Source of the DNA: Trichodesmium sp. MAG_R02
GTDB taxonomy: Bacteria; Cyanobacteriota; Cyanobacteriia; Cyanobacteriales; Microcoleaceae
Length of the DNA: 57,018 nt
Assembly: GCA_023356605.1 (NCBI GenBank)
Contig: JAKQYE010000006.1
Coordinates: 1 to 57,018, forward strand
Direction of reading: 5' to 3'
The position numbers and the translations under genes were made by a program. Shown here piece after piece: positions 26,574 to 36,011 of the stretch (within the stretch, counting starts at the first letter, position 1; each line of letters opens with the position of its first letter). The notes below the pieces were generated by a model. That model was not told the DNA's origin. It made no database searches and saw only the letters and a list, made by a program, of their open reading frames with translations.

Positions 26574-28496
26574 CTACGGTCTATCAAAGTTCCTTGCCGG
26601 AGGAAAATATTCTTTACGCATACCACTCATGGCTTGATTCATAAAATTACGCCAGATAGGTGCAACAGTAGTTCCCCCAGTAGCTCCATAGTTAAGTGGT
26701 CGGTAATCATCATTACCCACCCAAACAGCAGTTGACAACTGAGGAGTATAACCAACAAACCAAACATCCCTTTCCGAAGAAGTCGTACCAGTTTTTCCAG
26801 CAGCTTGATGACTTATTTTAGCCCGAGTGCCCGTACCTCGTTCAATTACCCCCACTAATACACTGTTAAGTGATGCTACGGCCCACTGATTCAGAACCAA
26901 TTTAGGTTTAGGAGTATTGTCCAATAATACATTTCCACTGGTATCTGTGACCTGGACAATAAACGTCGTGTCAGAATGCCAACCATTATTAGCAAAAGTC
27001 GCATAAGCGCCCGCCATCTCTAGAGGTGTCAAGTCAACAGAACCAAGCGGTAGAGAAATCACAGGTTCCATAGGACTTTGAATTCCCAAAATGCGACAAA
27101 CCTCAATCACCCTATTAAGTCCTATAGTTTGGCCCATCTTAACAGCAGGTATATTCATAGAAGACTGTAAAGCCTTACGAATACTAACGGACCCAGAATA
27201 TCCACCACCATAATTTCGAGGAGAGTAGTAACCCCTACCATCTGGATAACTAACAGGACTATCCCTTACTACTGAAGAAGGGGAAAATCTACCCGAAGCA
27301 AAAGCAGCATAATAAACAAAAGGTTTAAAAGAAGAACCAGGTTGCCTGCGAGCTTGAATAGCCCGATTATATTGACTAGTCTTAAAATCTGCCCCACCAA
27401 CCATCGCTTTGACAAAGTGGGTGCGTGGATCAACTGCTACCAATGCTAATTGACCTTTGTCCCAGCTTCGATAAAGACCACGGTAATATAATATTTTATG
27501 CCATTCACTTACAGTTTTCTCTGCCATCCGTTGGAAGTTCATATCAATAGTAGTTTGTATGCGCATTCCTCCCTTCATAACAGCATCTTTATCAAACCTC
27601 TCAGTTAATTCCTGAATAACTGCATTGGTAATATAAGGAAGTCTACTCTCACGAAAAGAAGTAACTTTACCTACTAGCAATGGTTGTTCGCCAGCTTCTG
27701 CTTCTTCCTCAGCAGTAATCCAATTTAGTTCTCGCATTCTAGCAAGCACTGTTGCCTGACGCTGCTTAGACTTTTGGTAATTAATAAAAGGGCTATACTC
27801 TTCTGGGGCAGGAATCATACCTGCCATCAAGGCAGCTTCTGCTAAAGTTAGATCCTTGGAAGACTTATTAAAATAGCTTTGAGCTGCAGTTTCAACTCCG
27901 TATAAATTATGACCCCAGTAAATTTGGTTGAGGTATAATTCTAAAATTTCATTTTTGGCCATAATTTGTTCCATTCTAATTGCCAAAACTGCTTCAGCTA
28001 CTTTCCGACTAAGTTTGGCTGTTGGGGATAGAAACAAATTTTTCACCAACTGCATAGTTACAGTAGAACCACCTTCAACAGTTTTACCTCGCTCCAAGTT
28101 GGCCACAAGAGCACGAATAATTCCAATGGGATAGATCCCTAGGTGATTATAGAAGTTACTATCCTCGATCGCCAAAACTGCTCGTTTTAAGTCTGGAGAA
28201 ATTTCGTTTAGAGGTATGACTTCTCGGTTTGCCTCATCATGGATACTAGCAAGGGGCCTACCTTTGATATCGTATATACGAGTTGTTTCTGAAGGTGTAT
28301 AATTTTTTAGTACCCTTACGTCTGGCAAATTACGGAAACTGATGGCTAAACCTACCAATCCGCCAGCAACTAAAGAGCTAGTCAGCATGGTAATACCTAA
28401 TACTGTACCTGCTGTAACTTTACTGACATATTGAACAAACTCGAATACTGGTGCAGGTTCTTTAGTTTGCTTGTTTGAGAGAGCGTTGGTGGACAC
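26574..28496 (-). CDS. Class A penicillin-binding protein (PBP1A-type)
   Basis: 640-residue bifunctional peptidoglycan synthase. A cytoplasmic tail and one membrane anchor (about 28-55) precede the GT51 transglycosylase domain with EDSNFYNHLG and GGSTVTMQLVKN, and then the transpeptidase with SSFK (Ser about 388), SMN (about 443) and KTGTT (about 565). It polymerises and crosslinks the cell wall on the outer face of the inner membrane. The start is GTG at 28496, preceded by AGGAAG ten bases upstream. The family is present in several paralogues in filamentous cyanobacteria, so I do not give a gene symbol. Single-gene unit. Confidence 0.94.
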   Translation of the reverse strand: MSTNALSNKQTKEPAPVFEFVQYVSKVTAGTVLGITMLTSSLVAGGLVGLAISFRNLPDVRVLKNYTPSETTRIYDIKGRPLASIHDEANREVIPLNEISPDLKRAVLAIEDSNFYNHLGIYPIGIIRALVANLERGKTVEGGSTVTMQLVKNLFLSPTAKLSRKVAEAVLAIRMEQIMAKNEILELYLNQIYWGHNLYGVETAAQSYFNKSSKDLTLAEAALMAGMIPAPEEYSPFINYQKSKQRQATVLARMRELNWITAEEEAEAGEQPLLVGKVTSFRESRLPYITNAVIQELTERFDKDAVMKGGMRIQTTIDMNFQRMAEKTVSEWHKILYYRGLYRSWDKGQLALVAVDPRTHFVKAMVGGADFKTSQYNRAIQARRQPGSSFKPFVYYAAFASGRFSPSSVVRDSPVSYPDGRGYYSPRNYGGGYSGSVSIRKALQSSMNIPAVKMGQTIGLNRVIEVCRILGIQSPMEPVISLPLGSVDLTPLEMAGAYATFANNGWHSDTTFIVQVTDTSGNVLLDNTPKPKLVLNQWAVASLNSVLVGVIERGTGTRAKISHQAAGKTGTTSSERDVWFVGYTPQLSTAVWVGNDDYRPLNYGATGGTTVAPIWRNFMNQAMSGMRKEYFPPARNFDRP

Positions 28497-28558
28497 TTTA
28501 ATTTAACTTCCTTAGGCGAGACTTCAAATTTTTAAGCTTACTAACATACTTCCTAGGA

Positions 28559-28765
28559 TTAACGGCCACGGACTCTCACTTCCCAGAGAGAGCTTAAGAT
28601 GAGTATTAACTTCCGCCCCATCTCTGTGTGAGCATTTTTTCCCGTATGCCCGACAGTACTTAATCCTTTTTCTTTAAGCACTTGTGCTGCTACCACATCC
28701 CTATGAGTGGTATACCCACAACTAACAACAAGAATGTACTCACTCAGATAGACCCCTCCTGACAT
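28559..28765 (-). pseudogene. TnpB C-terminal fragment
   Basis: The frame reads VVSCGYTTHRDVVAAQV and GLSTVGHTGKNA, the C-terminal zinc-finger and tail of IS200/IS605 TnpB (C-x2-C...NCGYT-DRDVAAAQVI...GLSAVGHTG). The body of the gene is missing; a left-end-like hairpin at 28796-28846 follows directly, which suggests an internally deleted element on the minus strand. Confidence 0.7.
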
Positions 28766-28795
28766 AATTCATACCACACCTAGGGCAGATTTTAC

Positions 28796-28846
28796 CTAAA
28801 AATTAGGTTTAAAGCCTCGCCCATGAGGGGGCGACTTTTTAGTTGA
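28796..28846. repeat. Family F left-end-like hairpin, inverted
   Basis: AAAAATTAGGTTTAAAGCCTC, GGGGGCGACTTTTTAGTTG; reverse complement of the blocks at 24834 and 47196. It contains a GCCTCGCCC-ATGA-GGGGGCG hairpin. Confidence 0.6.
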
Positions 28847-28894
28847 TTTTTTTCCACAAGTTATGTTATCGTACTTTTGAGTTTGCAAAAAATA

Positions 28895-29054
28895 TATTAG
28901 TCGCGGGCAGGCAATCCGAGAAAAAAAGCAAATGGGTCGGAAAGTGTAAGGCTACTGCCAAAGTAGCGGCAGCCTGTAAAATCTTAATCTGCCGAGGAGC
29001 TACGGCTCGGTAAAGGTTTCTGTGCCTTTAGGCCGGGGAGGACGTTAATGTACC
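28895..29054 (+). ncRNA. Orphan IS605 right end resembling a TnpB omega-RNA scaffold
   Basis: A structured, higher-GC block: GCGGGCAGGCAATCCGAG, a TACTGCC-AAAGTA-GCGGCAG hairpin, a GCCGAGGAGCTACGGCTCGG hairpin, and CCGGGGAGGACGTTAATG. The same architecture is seen at 29490-29642, and inverted at 38430-38582 and 45752-45908, where it lies directly after the C-terminus of tnpB remnants, exactly where omega-RNA is encoded. Here no tnpB precedes it on the same strand. Whether it is transcribed is not visible. Confidence 0.45.
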
Positions 29055-29173
29055 CCACTGCTCACAATTTGGGAGTTATTTTTTGAAAAAGTACATTGAG
29101 AATCAAAAAACCTAGAATTATCTTCTCAATCAATGCCCCATTGATTTTCATTGATTGACCGTCGATTCACCTC

Positions 29174-29205
29174 ACGCCAAATCAAACATTATGGCGTGAG
29201 GCCTC
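29174..29205. repeat. Hairpin followed by CCTCTCGATGATTT
   Basis: CCTCACGCCA / TGGCGTGAGG, 10 bp stem with a 12-base loop, then a tail like that of the hairpin at 14179-14207. Confidence 0.5.
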
Positions 29206-29387
29206 TCGATGATTTAGCTCAAGGGAGAAGTCCTTCCTACAGCTATAAATCTTTCCATGTATTAAGCTAATTTGTTTTTTGATTTTTAGATAACCTTATC
29301 AATCTTTCTTATTGTATTTCATTATCTGCTGCAGCAATTTTAGCTGAGATTCAGACTTTTGAAGAACTTATGTTGTTGGATTAATTT

Positions 29388-29440
29388 ACCAAAAAATTGG
29401 TTTTAGAGCCTAGTCATTCTTGGACGACTTTTGGGTTGTT
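29388..29440. repeat. Family F left-end-like hairpin, inverted
   Basis: ACCAAAAAATTGGTTTTAGAG, then CATTCTTGGACGACTTTTGGG; divergent copy of the block at 28796. Confidence 0.5.
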
Positions 29441-29489
29441 TTTTTGGATATATTTTTTTGAAGATATATTCTATTATTATATAGACTAA

Positions 29490-29642
29490 TTAATTGCGGG
29501 TAGGCAGTCTGAGATCAAAAAACGACGTGGAGGCCAGCTTAAAACTACCTTCAAGGTAGTCGTAGTCTGTAAAACATTAACCATGATCAGAGCTTCGGCT
29601 CCGTATTAATCGTTGTGCCTTTAGACTCGGGATGATGTCAAG
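29490..29642 (+). ncRNA. Second orphan omega-RNA-like right end
   Basis: GCGGGTAGGCAGTCTGAG, TACCTTCAAGGTAGTCGTAG, GAGCTTCGGCTCCG, ACTCGGGATGATGTCAAG: same ordered hairpins as 28895-29054 with many compensatory-looking differences. It again follows a family F block, so the F-plus-scaffold pair is duplicated in tandem about 0.6 kb apart. Confidence 0.45.
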
Positions 29643-29708
29643 TTCCCTAGTTACTAGAAACTTGGACATTCCCATGTCTATAGCAATAGAATAGCCATAA
29701 GGCCTCAT

Positions 29709-29798
29709 CAGGACTTACGTAAAGGCACTACTTGTAGTGTAAATATCTGAATTTATTGTCAAAAATGCACTATATATGGAGGCACTGCGTAAGTCCTG
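29709..29798. repeat. MITE type A1 copy, inverted
   Basis: 90 bp, CAGGACTTACGTAAAGGCAC to CACTGCGTAAGTCCTG. Confidence 0.85.
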
Positions 29799-30086
29799 CT
29801 CATGTTAGGTAGACCTACATCACATTGAATACAAATACTTATGTATTACCCACTTGTCTTCTTGATTACTCCCACTTGCTTAGGGAATATTGCTCTAGAA
29901 GCAATGTTTTGAGTTTTCCTGAGTCATGAGCTGACATTTAGCTTTTGAACGTAACAACTTACTAGGGTTAGCTGATGACTAATTTCATTAAGATTTCACC
30001 TGTTGGAAACTAATTCCTCCTGAGCTTGTGATAATTAATTAATAACTCATGGCTGAATTTCGGAGCTCTGGCTTCAGTGGTCGATA

Positions 30087-30117
30087 CTGATAACTGATAA
30101 CTAATAACTAATAACTG
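30087..30117. repeat. Heptamer tandem repeat
   Basis: TGATAAC and TAATAAC heptamers, four units, between two MITEs. Confidence 0.65.
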
Positions 30118-30146
30118 AAATGACCCTCAAAGTCAAGCTATATAAA

Positions 30147-30329
30147 CAGGACTTACTCAGTACTGCTATATGTAGTGTATTTTTGATAATTATAGTCATT
30201 TTAATAAAGAATTGAGACAAGTATTTCTTGCTATAACTCGCGTTTCAGCAAAGAAAGTTTTCCATCTCTTTTTGAAATGACTATATCCTAGATATTTACA
30301 CTACAGTTAGTGCCTTTTCGTAAGTCCTG
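30147..30329. repeat. MITE A1 interrupted by MITE family B, directly upstream of tyrS
   Basis: The outer A1 element starts CAGGACTTACTCAGTACTGC and ends TTTTCGTAAGTCCTG, but is split after TTTTTGATAAT by a complete 95 bp family B element (30191-30285). Removing the insert restores the normal 90 bp A1 sequence seen at 24307-24397. The whole composite ends 20 bases before the tyrS start. Confidence 0.85.
30191..30285. repeat. MITE family B (IS630-type ends) nested in A1
   Basis: Begins TATAGTCATTTTAATAAAG and ends TTTTGAAATGACTATA. Terminal inverted repeats start with TATAGTC and insertion is at TA, as expected for the IS630/Tc1 group. Confidence 0.85.
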
Positions 30330-30348
30330 ATAAATTCACTAAGATTAA

Positions 30349-31566
30349 ATGATGACTGATAAATTTACATGGCTATATCGTGGTATCAGCGAAATCTTCC
30401 CAGATAGATCAGATTCTCGAGACCCTAATGAAAACTTAATCCAGAGGTTAACCAAATCAGACCATCCTTTACGGATAAAATTAGGAATTGACCCTACAGG
30501 AGCTGATATTCATTTAGGTCATAGTATTCCAGTGAGGAAACTTCGGGCTTTTCAAGATGCTGGACATACAGCAGTACTAATCATAGGAGATTTTACCGCA
30601 AGAATTGGCGATCCAACTGGTAAATCCGCAGTTCGACTACAATTAAGTCCAGAGCAAGTCAAGGAAAATGCCAAAACTTATTTGGAGCAAGTCAGACCAA
30701 TATTGGATTTTGACACTCCAGGGCGGCTAGAAATTCGCTACAACTCAGAATGGTTGTCTAAACTAGATTTGGCAAATATTCTAGAACTTCTAGCCACTAT
30801 GACTGTGGGACAGATGTTGGCGAAGGAAGGTTTTGCCCTTCGTTATCAGCAGGAAAATCCTATATATATCCATGAGTTTCTTTATCCCCTAATGCAAGGT
30901 TATGATTCTGTGGCTGTGGATGCTGATGTGGAATTGGGTGGTACTGACCAAAAGTTTAATATTGCGGTGGGGCGAGATTTACAACGTTATTTTGGTAAGA
31001 AGACTCAGTTTGGTCTGTTAGTGCCAATTTTGTTGGGGACTGATGGGGTACAGAAAATGTCTAAGTCTCTGGGAAATTATGTGGGTTTATCAGAAGACCC
31101 TTTGAGTATGTATTCTAAGCTGGAGAAAATTCCTGATGACCAGGTAGAACAGTATTTAGAGCTATTGACTAATTTACCTCTTGATGAAATACCGGAGAGT
31201 CCTCGCGAAAGACAAAAATTGTTAGCTTTGGATATTGTGTCTCAGTATCACGGTCAGGAAGTTGCTTTGGAAGCTCAACAAACGGCTGTAAAAATGGTAC
31301 TTGAGGGAGATATGAGTCAAACTGAGGCAGTTCCAGAATTTTCTTTGGCTTCTGTGGAGTTTCCAGCCAAGTTGTTTTATGTTATTAGCGCTAGCGGTTT
31401 GTGTAAGAGTAGCTCTGAAGCTAGGAAAAAAATTGTTGGGGGAGCTGTACGTTTGGATGACGACCGTATTTGCGATCATAATTTGACTTTTAATTCCCCG
31501 GCAGAACTTGATGGTAAAGTTTTACGGGTGGGTAAAAAGAATTTTATCCGGTTGGTAGAAAACTAA
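30349..31566 (+). CDS. tyrS: Tyrosyl-tRNA synthetase
   Basis: Class I aminoacyl-tRNA synthetase charging tRNA-Tyr. 405 residues. The nucleotide-binding HIGH-type motif is HLGH (about 56-59), KMSKS is at about 235-240, and the C-terminal S4 RNA-binding domain begins around [22 protein letters not shown]. Length and motif spacing match the TyrRZ-type enzyme used by many cyanobacteria. ATG ATG start; the first lies 20 bases after a nested MITE, so the leader is transposon-derived. Followed 35 bases later by pyrF, probably co-transcribed. Confidence 0.96.
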   Translation: MMTDKFTWLYRGISEIFPDRSDSRDPNENLIQRLTKSDHPLRIKLGIDPTGADIHLGHSIPVRKLRAFQDAGHTAVLIIGDFTARIGDPTGKSAVRLQLSPEQVKENAKTYLEQVRPILDFDTPGRLEIRYNSEWLSKLDLANILELLATMTVGQMLAKEGFALRYQQENPIYIHEFLYPLMQGYDSVAVDADVELGGTDQKFNIAVGRDLQRYFGKKTQFGLLVPILLGTDGVQKMSKSLGNYVGLSEDPLSMYSKLEKIPDDQVEQYLELLTNLPLDEIPESPRERQKLLALDIVSQYHGQEVALEAQQTAVKMVLEGDMSQTEAVPEFSLASVEFPAKLFYVISASGLCKSSSEARKKIVGGAVRLDDDRICDHNLTFNSPAELDGKVLRVGKKNFIRLVEN

Positions 31567-31601
31567 CTGATACTGATATGTCATTTCAGTAGTGTAAAGT
31601 T

Positions 31602-32315
31602 ATGAGTATTAATAGAATTATTGTTCCATTGGATGTCCCTACCGAGAAGGAAGCGATCGCCCTTATAGAAGAACTACCTGAAATAATCTGGTGGAAGGTT
31701 GGTTTGGAATTGTTTGTTAGTTGTGGACATCAGATTCTCTCGGTTCTCAAACAGCGTCAGAAGCATATTTTTCTGGATTTAAAGTTCCATGATATCCCCA
31801 ATACTGTAGCTGGAGCTTGTCGCATTGCTGCAGGTTTAGGGGTAGATTTGTTGACTATCCATGCTACGGCTGGTAGAGCAGCATTGACAGCAGCCCAGGA
31901 AGCTATTAGAGAAGGGGCAAAAGCTACAGGGCAAAAACCACCAAGGTTAATAGCTATTACTATCTTGACAAGTTTGACATCTCGTGATTTAGCTTTTGAC
32001 CTAAAAATTCCTTTGGAGTTACGGGAATATGCTTTACAGATGTCATTGTTGGCTCAGGAATCTGATTTAGATGGGGCGGTTTGTTCTCCCCAAGAGGTAG
32101 AACAGTTGAGAAAGGTTTGTAGAGATGATTTTATGTTGGTTTGTCCGGGAGTAAGGCCAAGTTGGGCTAAACTGGAAGACCAAAAGCGGTCCTTAACTCC
32201 TGCTCAGGCCATTAAAGCTGGTGCTGATTATCTGGTTATTGGCCGACCTATTACTACTGCTGCTGACCCAAAAGAGGCTTTGGAGCGTATTTGTCAAGAA
32301 ATTGAAGGAGATTAG
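31602..32315 (+). CDS. pyrF: Orotidine 5'-phosphate decarboxylase
   Basis: Last step of UMP synthesis, decarboxylating OMP in the cytoplasm. 237 residues, normal for the short bacterial type. The active-site signature [14 protein letters not shown] (about 63-76, with Asp-x-Lys-x2-Asp) is intact, and the phosphate-binding VCPGVRPSW and [10 protein letters not shown] are at the C-terminus. Begins 36 bases after tyrS, the same pairing seen in other cyanobacteria. Confidence 0.96.
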   Translation: MSINRIIVPLDVPTEKEAIALIEELPEIIWWKVGLELFVSCGHQILSVLKQRQKHIFLDLKFHDIPNTVAGACRIAAGLGVDLLTIHATAGRAALTAAQEAIREGAKATGQKPPRLIAITILTSLTSRDLAFDLKIPLELREYALQMSLLAQESDLDGAVCSPQEVEQLRKVCRDDFMLVCPGVRPSWAKLEDQKRSLTPAQAIKAGADYLVIGRPITTAADPKEALERICQEIEGD

Positions 32316-32345
32316 AAAGAGGAAAGTCGGGAATGGGAAGTTAAA

Positions 32346-32632
32346 ACTTAAAGATTAAACAGAAAAATTATCCTCATATTCAAAACTTTATAAAGGTAGA
32401 GAGAACAGGACTAAGAGGAAATAAAAAGTCTGAGGAAACTTTGTATTATATTAGTAGTACAGTATTGCCATCAAAAAAATTTGCAGCAAAAATCAGAGGA
32501 CATTGGTTAATAGAAAATCAAGTACATTGGGCAAAAGATGTGATTTTTAATGAAGATAAATCAAAGATAAGAGAACTACAAACAGCTCGAAATCTTTCAC
32601 TTTTGTACACAATAATTATGAATGTTTACTGA
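32346..32632 (+). pseudogene. ISAs1-family transposase C-terminal remnant
   Basis: The frame gives RGNKKSEETLYYISS and then RGHWLIENQVHWAKDV and RELQTARNLSLLYTIIMN, the C-terminal RGHW-IEN-LHW-LDV-F-ED motif of ISAs1/IS4-type transposases. Everything before about 32346 is missing. Confidence 0.75.
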
Positions 32633-32679
32633 AGTTTTGGTTTTGACTCAATAAAACAAGGAATATATTGGTCAGGAAA

Positions 32680-32773
32680 TATAGTTATTTTAAATAAGAA
32701 TGAAACATTCTTTTTAGCTGAAATAGTTTCATAGCAAGAAACAGTTTTCTCAATTTAAAGTTAAACAACTATA
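32680..32773. repeat. MITE family B copy
   Basis: 94 bp, TATAGTTATTTTAAATAAGA to TTAAACAACTATA. The following 32774-33120 is very AT-rich with no gene visible. Confidence 0.8.
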
Positions 32774-33124
32774 ATTGGAAGAAAAATTTAGTATTCTCTA
32801 CTTAAATAAACAATAAAATATGTTTTTAGTGAAAACAAATTGAATAAAAAAATGAGAATAAAACGATAATCTTTTGTTTAAAAAGCATGAGCTTAAGTTT
32901 TTAAGCTCAAAAAATAGAGAAAGTTATTTTCCGGAAAAATCAGAATCAATTAAATTAGAATTGAGCAATATTAGGGAGAAAAAAACATAACTTTTCTCCA
33001 AAAATTGACTACTAATTTTGGAGAATGAAAAAGCCTCCGTGAGCCCTATTTGACTCAAAAACCATTACACGAGCAGGACTACCGAGTATTTTAGTGTAAA
33101 GTATGGCAAAGTAACAGTTGCAGT

Positions 33125-33275
33125 ATTATGTAATATACGTTCCCAGAATTGCTCTAACCGTGAAGAAGTAATGAAAAAGTCTATATCTGCGAGAATTCAT
33201 GTTTGTACTCATTAGAATTATGTAGAAGATAGAGATCTAAATGCCTCTATAAATATCTTACAAAAAGGATGTAAA
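33125..33275 (+). pseudogene. TnpB C-terminal remnant running into the next gene
   Basis: Frame: SQNCSNREEVMKKSISARIHVCTH, stop, then NYVEDRDLNASINILQKG. This is the TnpB zinc finger and DRD-NA-INIL tail, with the second Cys replaced by Arg and an in-frame TAG. Its last codons lie in frame with the following hypothetical gene and supply that gene's AAGGA ribosome-binding site. Confidence 0.7.
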
Positions 33276-33884
33276 TTGAAAATATTCATTTGTATAGTCA
33301 CGATTATTAGTACAGTTAGTTTCGATTTACTTTTACCTAATTCGATATTTTTTACTATCAATAATCAAAGAGTTGTTAGAAGGAGAAAACTTAGAAAACC
33401 TAGAAGGAAAATAAGAGAAGAAATAAAACCTACCGAAACACAGAAAAAAAAATCTATTTGCCCTGAAAATTCTGACAATTTAGAAATTATAGTTGCAGCT
33501 TTAATTTTAGATTTACCTAGTTATGTTAATCGAGAAATTCAACGCTATCGTGAACCACATGAGGATTATTTAAAAAGGAATATAATTATAGCAGGTAGTC
33601 CTGAATTTGAACATTTACCAATAGATTATACCCCTTTTATACAGGAGGGTATTAGCCAAATATTTTTAACAACTTTAGAAAGACAATATCGAGGTAGTCA
33701 GGTAGTTGAATTACAAAGATTTCATTGGCTATTTATGAAGCAAAGTCAGACACAATGGGAATTAATTAATATGTTTTCTATAGAAGAAAGTTCATCAGAA
33801 AATATACTGCCCCAACCAAAAGATAGCAGTAATGGAGTATTTGCTAAAGGCATTAGAGCTTGGTTGAAAAAATGTTATTTTTAG
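33276..33884 (+). CDS. Hypothetical secreted or membrane-anchored protein (202 aa)
   Basis: Not recognised. TTG start with AAAAAGGATG about six bases upstream. The first 28 residues are hydrophobic (FICIVTIISTVSFDLLL), a likely signal peptide or anchor, followed by a very basic stretch (VRRRKLRKPRRKIRE) and a soluble region with PSYVNREIQRYREPHEDY and LERQYRG. Ends WLKKCYF. Base use is like its neighbours. The upstream boundary is uncertain because the frame is continuous with a TnpB remnant. The following 33885-34374 has imperfect CACCTGATAC-type repeats near 34113-34160 and no gene. Confidence 0.6.
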   Translation: MKIFICIVTIISTVSFDLLLPNSIFFTINNQRVVRRRKLRKPRRKIREEIKPTETQKKKSICPENSDNLEIIVAALILDLPSYVNREIQRYREPHEDYLKRNIIIAGSPEFEHLPIDYTPFIQEGISQIFLTTLERQYRGSQVVELQRFHWLFMKQSQTQWELINMFSIEESSSENILPQPKDSSNGVFAKGIRAWLKKCYF

Positions 33885-34374
33885 AAAAAAAACAAGAGTT
33901 AGTATACAGGTAGAGGAGCTAATAGTTCGGCGAGTTATAGTAGCAAAAAGTAAATAATGTACTATCAGTATTGAGAGTCTTATATTACCTAGCTTTTAAT
34001 AATTTGAGCTTAACTGGAAAATAACTTGCACTAGAATATAGAAAGGAATTCAGCCTCTTAATATTTAATTTATAAATCAGCGTTTGAAATATTCCACTAC
34101 TATACTTTACTTAATAACTGACCATTAGCACCTAATACCTGACACCTGATACCTAACACCTGACATCAACAACTAATTCTATATAGTAAAACTCTAGTAT
34201 TGCGGGTATCCTGCCTCCTAAATCTTTACCTCACCAGCAATGGGAAGTGCTGTAACATATGGAAATTAACCTTTTTTGTTTCTGAAAATCAAAAAAGAAA
34301 ATCAGTTAACTTTCAATATTTGTTGAGATATATCTAAGTTTTGTCTAACGATTTAACTTCTGTAGTTAGCTTTA

Positions 34375-35442
34375 TTACTTACGGTCTGGACGAGTGAATT
34401 TTGGTATATTTCCTCCCTCTTGATTGATATGAGCAATCATTTGATACAGTCTACCTATATCCTTTTGGTTAAAATGCATAACTAAACGTGGTAAGTGAGA
34501 GGTTTGATCTTCTGACTCTTCTGGTAATACTCGACTTTTCTCTATATTTCCTACAGTTAAAATATCCCTAAATTCTTGATTCAAAAAGTCTAGATCTTTT
34601 TCTGAAAGTTCTGATTTAAGACGAATCACAAACTTTTCTCCCACATAACGACTAGAATGATACACTCTATAAAAATTGGTGATTGCTTCACAAGCTGATT
34701 CTAAGTTATCTGTAATAGTGTAAAAATTACAATCCTTTGGACTAATCAAACCTCGTAGGAGTAATTGTTTATGAATAAAATCATTCCAGTCATGCCAATA
34801 GTTTCCATCAGGATAATCTATTAATATTAGAGGAGCAGGGCCAAATTTACCTGTTTGTACTAGTGTTAAAGTTTCAAATGCCTCATCTAGAGTACCAAAA
34901 CCACCCGGAAATAAAACTATAGCATCAGTTTCTTTCAGGAAAAATAATTTACGAGTAAAAAAGTATTTAAAGTTAATTAATTTATTGTCACCTCTTATAA
35001 ATGGATTAGACTCCTGCTCAAAAGGTAACTGAATATTGAGACCGAAAGATTTATTGCTTCCTGCTCCCTCATTGCCAGCTTGCATTATCCCAGGACCAGC
35101 ACCCGTCATTACCATAAAACCTTGTTTAGTAATGTGATGAGCAAATTGTACTGCCATTTTATATTCTGGGGTATCTGGGGATACTCGTGCAGAACCAAAT
35201 ATGGTAATCTTACGAATATGGCGATAGGGATAAAATGTTTTAAATCCCTTTTCCATATCTTGTAAAGAGGCAGCTAATATCTTCCAGTCCAGGCGCTCAA
35301 GTTCTTCTTCTGCTATATTAACTATGGTGGAGAGCGATCGCCCTATCCATTTTTGCTGTTTCAAGTTGGGCAAATTATTGAGTAACTTGCTTACTTCTTG
35401 GTCAATGAAATCAATTGTAGATTTATCAAGATCTGAGGTCAT
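34375..35442 (-). CDS. LOG-family protein (lysine-decarboxylase-like nucleotide phosphoribohydrolase fold)
   Basis: 355 residues. The Rossmann-like LOG domain shows the ITIFGSARVSPDTPEY start, GAGPGIMQAGNEGA and the hallmark PGGFGTLDEAFE (about residue 180). Family members hydrolyse cytokinin nucleotides or related nucleoside monophosphates; older annotation calls them putative lysine decarboxylases. An N-terminal extension of about 75 helical residues and a C-terminal extension beyond the usual 200-residue core are typical of the long cyanobacterial form. ATG start. Upstream 35443-35554 is empty. Confidence 0.88.
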   Translation of the reverse strand: MTSDLDKSTIDFIDQEVSKLLNNLPNLKQQKWIGRSLSTIVNIAEEELERLDWKILAASLQDMEKGFKTFYPYRHIRKITIFGSARVSPDTPEYKMAVQFAHHITKQGFMVMTGAGPGIMQAGNEGAGSNKSFGLNIQLPFEQESNPFIRGDNKLINFKYFFTRKLFFLKETDAIVLFPGGFGTLDEAFETLTLVQTGKFGPAPLILIDYPDGNYWHDWNDFIHKQLLLRGLISPKDCNFYTITDNLESACEAITNFYRVYHSSRYVGEKFVIRLKSELSEKDLDFLNQEFRDILTVGNIEKSRVLPEESEDQTSHLPRLVMHFNQKDIGRLYQMIAHINQEGGNIPKFTRPDRK

Positions 35443-35554
35443 ACATTGTTTCTATATGCTAGCCAACTTTATTTATTTATACCAGAATAAACAGAGCACA
35501 AGGAAGAAAATTAATTATTAATATTCGGTTCCAACTCTAGCCTGGACATATAGT

Positions 35555-35683
35555 TATAGTCGTTGTAATTAAGATTGAAACAAAAATTGAGTATAATAAA
35601 ATTAAGTAAACTAGAAACTATTTTGAACTATGTCTTACATTTTAGACTTCAGACAAAAAGTAATAAATATTTAAATTACTATA
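35555..35683. repeat. Longer member of MITE family B
   Basis: 129 bp, TATAGTCGTTGTAATTAAG at the left and TTAAATTACTATA at the right; interior closely matches 39006-39109, the left part of the IS630 element at 39-40 kb. This links the MITEs to that element. 35684-35920 shows nothing further. Confidence 0.7.
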
Positions 35684-35920
35684 ATTCGGCATATTTGTAC
35701 TTTAGCGTAGCTAGATTAAAGTATAAATAACTACCAATAATTATTCTGGATAAATATTCTTTTTGGAGTTTGTATTATAGTTTTTGCCGTAATTCAGTGT
35801 CTAATATCGCGATCGCATTATTGAAGTATTCTATCGGATAAAAGTTTTATCGTTTTGCTGCTCCAATTAGTTTTTGTAATATTTATGCTACATAATAGGC
35901 AATCATCTAGCGGGAAGGGA

Positions 35921-35954
35921 GTAATAAAAGCCCTCCAATATTTATAGAGGGCTT
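35921..35954 (-). terminator. Terminator of tktA
   Basis: On minus: AAGCCCTC, 11-base loop, GAGGGCTT, then TTTATT. It lies 58 bases beyond the tktA stop. Confidence 0.7.
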
Positions 35955-36011
35955 ACCTAAATTAACTTTCAGTATTGCTGGAGTTGGCAGATGAATAACC
36001 CACCATCAAAA

